Origin: Bacteroidota bacterium
Lineage (GTDB): Bacteria > Bacteroidota > Bacteroidia > Chitinophagales > Chitinophagaceae
Direction: 5' to 3'
Assembly (NCBI GenBank): GCA_016715505.1
Contig: JADJZY010000028.1
Span: forward strand, 1-27,021
DNA length: 27,021 nucleotides
The translations under genes were made by a program, and so were the position numbers. Below the pieces are notes generated by a model that saw nothing but the letters and a program-made list of their open reading frames with translations, made no database searches and was not told the DNA's origin. Positions 19,371 to 27,021 of the stretch are shown here, piece after piece. The stretch's first letter is position 1; every line of letters begins with the position of its first letter.

Positions 19371-19398
19371 AAAAAGGACTGCCCTTTTGAGACAGTCC
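19371..19398 (-). terminator. Rho-independent terminator of the SdrD-B adhesin gene
   Basis: On the minus strand GGACTG, an 11-nt loop and CAGTCC are followed by TTTTTC, starting 24 nt after the stop codon at 19422. It separates this gene from the adhesin gene downstream, so the two are probably separate transcripts. Confidence 0.8.
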
Positions 19399-19421
19399 CA
19401 TTTCATGTATTCAAACTTTGA

Positions 19422-22400
19422 TTATTTCATCGTTTTCAGGATAAATTGCTCGCTTGTGTAGAAGTCTACAATGCGGATATAATACTGACCCGATGCCAGT
19501 GGTGCAAGTCCGTTAAACAACAATCGGTTCTGACCTTCTTTGGTCGTGAACAATTGGTGAGCAACTACCTTACCTGCCGCATCTGTTAATACCACATCCA
19601 CTTCAGAAGCCTCAACACTCAGATAATGCATCGTGATCTGATCCGTAAACGGTGTCGGATATGCACTGATTGTTTCCGTTTGGTTCGGACGTACACTCAC
19701 AATATTGGAATATACAAACTTACCATCCTGATCAACAGCCTTCACACGGTAATAGATCAGATTCAAATGCATTAAATCAAGCACATCATCCGTGATACTA
19801 TAGCCATGCTGACCATTCGTATTGCCCAATGCTTGTTTTTGAGACACCTGTACAAAGCTGCTGCCATCTGTGCTACGCTCAATTTCAAAGTGGTGCACAT
19901 TTTTCTCATCCACCGTAATCCAGCTTACCTCACTCACATTTCCTTCCAATACCGCATAAGCCTGCAGTTTCGATACTCCCAATGGAACTGATAATGAGAT
20001 ACCCGCATCGATCGTTGGATTGTATTCGCCCGCAGCTAAGGTATAATTACCCGTTGTACCCATTGCAGGGTAACCGCCCGGCAGTAATGTAATATTCACA
20101 ACGTCATTGTCCGACACATCACTTCCTGAGTTCTGTACACTAAACACTCGCTGATAAGGTAAGGTCGTAAAGCTCACGCTATAAACCCCGGGTGCCAGAT
20201 TCGGGAACGTATAATATCCGTTCGCATCCGTAATCGTTGACTTCAATGGTGATCCACTGCCATCATTCAATATCGCTGTCACACCAGGTACTCCAACCTC
20301 GGATGCATCCTGCTGTCCATTGTCGTTGGCATCATACCAAACATAGTCTCCAAGACCTGCTCCCAATGGTGTGTAAATACCCGCATCTAGCGTCGGATTG
20401 TATTCACCTGCAGATAAGGTCACAGAACTTGTTTTTCCATCCAATGGATTCACATCTGAGTCTAAACCATCATCACTACCTTGGTTTGAAGGACTAAACT
20501 GTGAGCCCTCTGGTATATTGCTAAATCCTACCACATACGTATCAGGAATTAAATTCACAAAACTATAATAACCCTGTGCATTCGTTACCGAGGTAGATAT
20601 CGGTGTAATACCATCTGATGCATACAACGTAACCGTTATGCCAGGTACACCCTCTTCAAAAGCATCCTGTATACCGTCATTGTCTAAATCATTCCATACA
20701 TAATTACCCAAGCTCGCTAACAAGGTAAAGATACCCGCATCAAAGTCAGGATAATTCTGATTCGCTATCAAGGTCACAGATGGCGTTAAACCACTGCTCA
20801 CATCCGCATCACTATCCAACCCATCATCTCCCCCGGCATCTACTACCGTGAAGTTATAACCGCTTGGAAGATTACTAAAGCCTACTGAATACTCTGCTGG
20901 TGTTAATCCTGTAAATTGATACAATCCATTCGCATCCGTAGATGTACTTGCCACCGGTGATCCGCTATTATCATACAATACAACGCTCACACCCGGTACA
21001 CCCGGTTCGTTGGCATCCTGTACTCCATCCAGATTCAAATCATTCCACACATAATTACCCAAACTAGCCAGGCCCGATGCAGGATAGATACCCGCATCCA
21101 CAGACATATTATCTTCACCAAGACCTAAATCGATCGGATCCGTTTTTCCGCCTGAACCTGCATCTGCATCCGCATCTAACTCATCATCAACACCCTGATC
21201 TGCTGTACTGAAGGTATAACCGCCGGGTATATTACTAAACCCTACCACATACGTTCCTGCATCCAAGCCGGTAAAGATATAATTACCCAAGGCGTCTGTG
21301 CTCTTCGTACCCAACACCGTGGTTCCGTTTGCAGCATATAATGTCACCGTTACACCCGGTGTACCCAATTCACCTACTTCCTGTATCCCATTCTGATTAT
21401 CATCATACCAAACTCGGTCGCCTAAACTACCCAGGTTGTTTCTACCTGAACTCTCTATGATACCTCCATCCAGGGTCAGATTCACTTCACCATTGGCCAA
21501 GGCTGTCACAGCTGTTTTATTCGTCACTAAATCCACATCACTATCTGTCGCATCATTGCCCTGATCTGCTGTCGTGAATGCATATCCCGATGGAATATTG
21601 CTGAACCCTACCACATAGGAGCCGGCTGCCAGATTATCAAACAAATAATATCCCAAGGTATTGGTAACCGTATTGTCTAATACAGTCGTTCCATCGGAAG
21701 CATATAATGTCACACTCACGCCAGGTACACCATTCTCTGTCAAATCCTGCTCTCCATTCTTGTTCAAATCAAACCATACATAATTACCCAAAGCTGCGGT
21801 TGGAAGGCCAGGATTATGAATACCTGCATCCAGGGTCATATTAAACTCTCCGGCGGCAAGGATCACTACCGGTGTTTTTCCACTCAATAAATCTGCATCA
21901 CTATCCAGGGCATCGTTTGAACCCTGATCGGGTGTGGTCAGATTAAAGCCTGCAGGAATATTGGAGAAACCTACTACATAACTACCCGCTGTCAGGTTAT
22001 TAAAGACATAATATCCTAACTCATCTGTCGTCGTAGTTGATAATACAGTCGTTCCGTCTGCTCCATATAATGTGACTGTCACACCTGCAACACCCGTTTC
22101 AATTTCTCCCTGTATACCATCATTATTTACATCATTCCATACATAGTTCCCTAAACCCGCTGTCGTTGGTGCCTGTGGATACAAGCCCGCATCCAGACTC
22201 AGGTTATTATCTCCCGGTAACAAAGTCACCGTTGAACTCATGCCTGTTATCGGATCTGCATCACTATCTGCTCCATCATCTGAACCCTGATTATCAGGAC
22301 TCAAAATATATCCTATCGGTTTTGAAAACCCTACCGAATAAGTACCCGGTGTTAATGAACAGAATGAATAAATACCATTCGAATTCGTAATCGTTGTAGA

Positions 22401-25400
22401 AATTGGTTCGCCTGCATTATTGTACAAGGTAACCGTTACGCCAGCTACACCTAATTCTGAACCATCCTGTATCCCATTCGCATTCATATCCATCCATACA
22501 CGATCTCCCAAACAAGCGCTCACTGGAGAGGGTACATAAATACCCGCATCCACACTCATATTACTATCGCCTGCTACTATTGTATACAAGCCTGTTAATC
22601 CACTCGCCTCATCTGCATCACTGTCAAGCCCATCATCGCTGCCTGCATCATCACCCGTAAACACATAGTTCGCTGGTAATGAAAAACCCACATAATAGCT
22701 TCCCGGTGATAATGGATTAAATTTATAATATCCATAGGCATCCGTTACGGTTGCTCCTACAACAGCATTGTTTATACTATTGTATAGCGTTACCGTGATG
22801 CCGGCTACACCTACTTCATTGCCATCCTGAATACCATCCTCATCCACATCATGCCATACATAATTACCCAATTGCGCTGGTTTATAGTATCCCGCATCTA
22901 TCGTGGGATTATTCAACGAAACTCCTGTTCCATTTACATCAATCGCAAATACAGGTGATTCCCCACTTGATTTGTTCGCATCTGAGTTATTATCTGTTGC
23001 AGCTGTTACATCTGAATGGGTCAATCCCTGACCGCCCTGCGTTAATGGAAACTTCACTTTGTAATTCGCGCTCTCACAGATAACAAAATGATAGTATCCA
23101 GGATTACCGCCTAAATCATTGAGTGTAGTCGTGGTTTGATCCAGCAAATAAGTATTGGATCCAACACTGCTCTCTTTCCACAATTCTACAACCACTCCGT
23201 TTATACCCGCTGATACAGGTTCATCCGCTACTCCATTTCCATTCATATCATACCATACATAATTACCAACACTTCCTTCTTTGTTCTCTACTGTTATTGC
23301 TGAACTGGAAGTACAACCATTTGTTCCGGTTGCTGTAACTGTATACGTTCCTGCACCAACTGTAATATCCTGGCTTGTTGCACCACCTGGCATCCAGCTC
23401 CAGGAAACACCGCCATTCGCTGTCAATACCGTCGTTGATCCATTACATACTGTTGTCGTTCCACTGATATTCAAGGCAGGTGCTGTTAAATCAACTGTTA
23501 CCGTTACCACATCCGTTGCTGTACAGCCACTACTTGCAGTGACTGTTACCGTATACGTTGTTGTTACAGCTGGACTTGCTGTAGGCTCCGCAATGTTGGT
23601 AGCACTTAAGCCTGAAGATGGATCCCAGCTATAGGTATTCCCAACGATCGCTGTACTTCCGATGCTTACCATACTTGTATTACAATCTATCGTTTGTGCA
23701 GGGCCTGCATCCGCTGTAGGTACTCCTGCTGATACGTTCACTGTAACCTCATCCGTTGCGCTACATCCGTTTGCACCGGTGACTGTTACGGTATATGTGG
23801 TTGTTGTACTCGGACTTGCAGTTGGTTGTGCAATTGCTGTTGAGCTGAGTCCTGTTGAAGGTGACCAGCTATAAGTATTGCCAACAATTGCTGTTGTTCC
23901 AATGATACCTGAATTGGTAATACAATCCAGGTTCAGGGTATTGCCTGCGTCTGCGGTTGGTGGTGTGGTGTCTACATTCACTGTAACCTCATCCGTTGCG
24001 CTACATCCGTTTGCACCTGTAACTGTTACCGTATACGTTGTTGTTGTACTTGGACTTGCTGTTGGTTGTGCGATAGTCGTTAAGCTAAGTCCTGTTGAAG
24101 GTGACCAGCTATAAGTATTACCAACAATTGCTGCTGTACCGATGGTAGCAGAGGTCGTTGTACAGTTTAAATCCATATTGCTTCCTGCGTCTGCTGTTGG
24201 TGGTGTGGTGTCCACATTCACTGTTACCTCATCCGTTGCGCTACATCCGTTTGCGCCTGTTACTGTTACAGTATAAGTTGTTGTTGTACTTGGACTTGCT
24301 GTTGGTTGTGCGATAGTCGTTGAGCTGAGTCCTGTTGAAGGCGACCAGCTATACGTATTGCCAACAATTGCTGCGGTTCCTATGGTAGCAGAGGTCGTTG
24401 TACAGTTTAAATCCATATTGCTTCCTGCGTCTGCTGCTGGTGGTGTCGTGTCAACATTCACTGTTACCACGTCCGTTGCACTACATCCGTTTGCACCTGT
24501 AACTGTTACCGTATACGTTGTTGTTGGGTAGCAGAGGTCGTTGTACAGTTTAAATCCATATTGCTTCCTGCGTCTGCACTTGGCGGTGTGGTGTCTACAT
24601 TCACTGTTACCACGTCCGTTGCGCTACATCCGTTTGCACCTGTAACTGTTACCGTATAAGTTGTTGTTGTACTTGGACTTGCGGTTGGTTGTGCGATAGT
24701 CGTTGAGCTCAGTCCTGTTGAAGGTGACCAGCTATACGTATTGCCAACAATCGCTGCTGTTCCGATGGTAGCAGAGGTCGTTGTACAGTTTAAATCCATA
24801 TTGCTACCGGCGTCTGCGGTTGGCGGTGTGGTGTCCACATTCACCGTTACCACATCCGTTGCGCTACATCCGTTTGCACCTGTTACTGTTACCGTATAAG
24901 TTGTTGTTGTACTTGGACTTGCTGTTGGTTGTGCGATAGTCGTTGAGCTCAGTCCTGTTGAAGGTGACCAGCTATAAGTATTGCCAACAATTGCTGCTGT
25001 ACCGATGGTAGCAGAGGTCGTTGTACAATTTAAATCCATATTGCTTCCGGCGTCTGCGGTTGGTGGTGTGGTGTCTACATTCACTGTTACCACATCCGTT
25101 GCGCTACATCCGTTTGCGCCTGTAACTGTTACCGTATACGTTGTTGTTGTACTTGGACTTGCGGTTGGTTGTGCGATAGTCGTTGAGCTCAGTCCTGTTG
25201 AAGGTGACCAGCTATAAGTATTCCAACAATCGCTGCTGTTCCGATGGTAGCAGAGGTCGTTGTACAGTTTAAATCCATATTGTTTCCTGCGTCTGCACTT
25301 GGTGGTGTGGTGTCAACATTCACTGTTACCACATCAGTACATAAACCATTCACCGTTAAAGTATATGTTGTTGTTGTTGTAGGACTAGCAGTAGGCTGTG

Positions 25401-27021
25401 CTACTGTAGATGAACTTAGTCCAGTTGCTGGGGTCCAGCTATAAGTATTCCCAACTACTGCAGGAGTACCTATTGTTGCTGAAGTTGTAATACAATTTAA
25501 ATCAACATTCGGACCCGCATCTGCTACACATTCTGCAAATCCAAAATCCGCTTTGTGATCATTTTGTCCCAGTTTGCCAGTGGTAACTGATATACTTGGA
25601 ATACTTGCCATCAGTGTTGCATCGTTATCACGCACATCCGGCTGACCGGCACCGCCAACATTAGAAGGACTAAGTGAGAGCCCCAATAATTCGCTGACAC
25701 CAACTCCTGAACTCCAATCCGAGCTTCCAATTTGAATGAGATACGTTTTATTTGGTTGAGGACCTGCTTGATTACCTGGTGTAATTGGATCTCCATCAAT
25801 TACAGTGGTTGGATTAAAATAGTAGTTACCATCCGAAGATGTCGTAACGCTACCCAATGCAGCACCATCCGGAATATTGTTATTGTCGAAATCGGCATAC
25901 AATTCAACCGTTACATCATTTAATCCTATCTCTCCCGGATCCTGAATACCATCATTATCAATATCTACCCAAACACGATTCCCAATTTCGATTCCAGGTT
26001 CATCACCTGATAATTCAATATCACCCAGTCCATTCGCCTTACCAAAAGTTACTGCTGTAGTAGCTGCAAAAACGGTTAACGCTCCGGATTTAGAACCGTC
26101 TGTTGTCGAAAATTTCGCACTACCACCGGTAAAGTCATCAATAGGATCCATGACGGTCAATAATATTTTATTATCCCCTTTCATCACAGCCACCGAACCG
26201 GTACTGGTTTCATTATGCCAAATAGGCAAGAATTCCTGATTAAAAAATTCACCGCCTCCAGGCCCCTGATTGTTGCCAACACCTCCACTAAATGTGGTTC
26301 CATTGGAAGTATATGATCCATTGCTTTCAAGCGTATAGGTTGAGGTGGCACAATCATAACCGGCTACCAAAATATCTCCACCAACATCATAGCTGAAAAT
26401 TGTAGCAAACCCGTCCAAATCGCGATAATTTTGAAAACCATATTGGTGACCAGAACGATCCATAAAATCTAAAATCAAATCTCCCCGATCTGTAAATTCA
26501 ATATCCGAAAGCATCGGAGTGGGCAAAGTTTGCTCACCGCTAAAAGTGAGGACATTCGAAGTCACCTTATTCCAGGGATACCATTGTGATGCGCCCAAAT
26601 TCACCTGTATTGCTGAACCTTTTCGGTAGTTTAAGGGGAAGCTGAGAATCGGTAAACTGGTAAAACTTGCAGCCCCGCTCGCATTATTCAATTCTAAAAC
26701 ATAGGCATACAAATCTGTCGCACCATTCACAATATTTTGTCCACCATCTTCACCGGAGGCTACCGCCCCTACATAAATTTTCCCTTTATGATATTTCAGT
26801 GCAAAAGGGCGAATTACCCCATTATTTACGGCAATAGTTGGTAAACTATAACTCGTAACACTCAGTACACCGGTGGGATTTTTTGGATCATTTAATTCCA
26901 AACGATAAACCTTACGGTCGTATAAATTCATCACAAATAAAAACTTACCATCATCACTGATTTCAATATCACCGATTCCTACTTTACCTACCTGATCAAA
27001 AGCTGCAGGGTCATTTGAATC
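19422..27021 (-). CDS. Giant T9SS-exported SdrD-B/PKD-like repeat adhesin, 5' end outside the window
   Basis: More than 2,500 codons; the frame is still open at 27021, so the signal peptide is missing. The visible N-terminal ~370 residues look like a beta-propeller-type head (VGIGDIEISDDGKFLFVMNL, KYHKGKIYVGAVASGEDGG, MLSDIEFTDRGDLILDFMD). Then come one SdrD-B-like domain (GNRVWVDIDNDGIQDPGE), nine 80-residue Ig/PKD-like units (ADAGSNMDLNCTTTSATIG, NTYSWSPSTGL), a divergent tenth unit, and nine further SdrD-B-like domains of ~120 residues (LGNYVW-D-N-x-D-G-x-Q-D ... VPGVTVTLY ... YVVGFSNIP ... DAGI). The end is an FN3-like segment (HHFEIERSTDGSSF) and a T9SS type A tail (AYPTPFTDQITMHYL, ending FILKTMK). 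Asp/Asn-rich loops suggest calcium-stiffened domains. Two frame breaks lie in the repeats: a 97-bp deletion at 24526/24527 and one missing base near 25222. Surface fibre or adhesin is inferred. Confidence 0.87.
19990..23285 (-). repeat. Nine tandem SdrD-B-like domains (~360 bp each)
   Basis: Nine consecutive domains each begin LG[ND][YR]VW with D-x-N-x-D/N-G-x-Q-D about ten residues on, and end in a D-A-G-I/L-Y motif. At protein level they are clearly related but diverged, unlike the near-identical 240-bp array next to them. The first domain (about 22870-23285) has a longer insert (ELWKESSVGSNTYLLDQ). Confidence 0.85.
23490..25545 (-). repeat. 240-bp coding tandem repeats (nine 80-residue Ig/PKD-like units)
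   Basis: Equivalent positions recur at 23751, 23991, 24231, 24471, 24614, 24854 and 25094, a period of exactly 240 bp except for the 24471-24614 unit (143 bp). Central units are almost identical in nucleotides. The two outer units, near 25330-25545 and 23490-23710, are more diverged. Each encodes one ADAG...LNC, one NTYSWSP and one NGCSATD block. Confidence 0.9.

Noticed and set aside
23281..25444. Plus-strand Val-rich open frames opposite the 240-bp repeats
   Set aside because: Antisense shadows of the Thr/Ala-rich minus-strand repeats, with the same period and no independent start or terminator.

Overview
The window looks like chromosome from a member of the Bacteroidota, most likely a gliding or polymer-degrading lineage of the Saprospiria/Chitinophagales type. 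The evidence is a parA-parB-DUF5683-dapB cluster typical of the phylum, four genes plus one remnant that carry type IX secretion (T9SS) C-terminal sorting domains, and the SdrD-B-like, GEVED and Cys-pair surface repeats common there. Phylum is an inference from gene families; genus cannot be read from the sequence.

Layout. About 6-1554 (minus): atpD, ATP synthase beta, split by many 1-2 base indels. 1555-2008: no clear gene, one strong hairpin. 2009-2345 (minus): tail of a T9SS-exported protein. 2484-5512 (plus): parA, parB, a DUF5683 membrane protein and dapB, tightly packed. 5631-8051 (plus): a two-component system, TPR-sensor histidine kinase and NarL/LuxR-type response regulator. 8231-9403 (plus): a 390-residue T9SS cargo, ending in a clear terminator. 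From 9733 on, everything is on the minus strand: a 603-residue lipoprotein (9733-11544), a ~2,450-residue Asp-box propeller/GEVED/PKD/Cys-pair-repeat T9SS adhesin (11806-19143), and a >2,500-residue SdrD-B T9SS adhesin (19422 to beyond the window edge).

The left quarter (1-7030) is riddled with single-base indels in universally essential genes whose protein motifs are otherwise intact. This fits poor consensus quality near a contig end better than gene decay. The right part is much cleaner, with frameshifts mainly inside near-identical tandem repeats, where read placement is ambiguous.

How the pieces may work together: a 16-bp palindrome (TAGTGGTTAACCACTA, one mismatch in the first copy) lies upstream of both the sensor kinase gene and the secreted 390-residue protein gene. 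This suggests a small regulon in which the response regulator controls its own operon and an exported product. The two giant proteins are modular cell-surface fibres: a propeller or propeller-like head, a long repeat stalk, and a T9SS anchor/export tail. Their repeat arrays show signs of recent expansion by unequal exchange. No RNA genes, CRISPR arrays, insertion sequences or parS sites were found.
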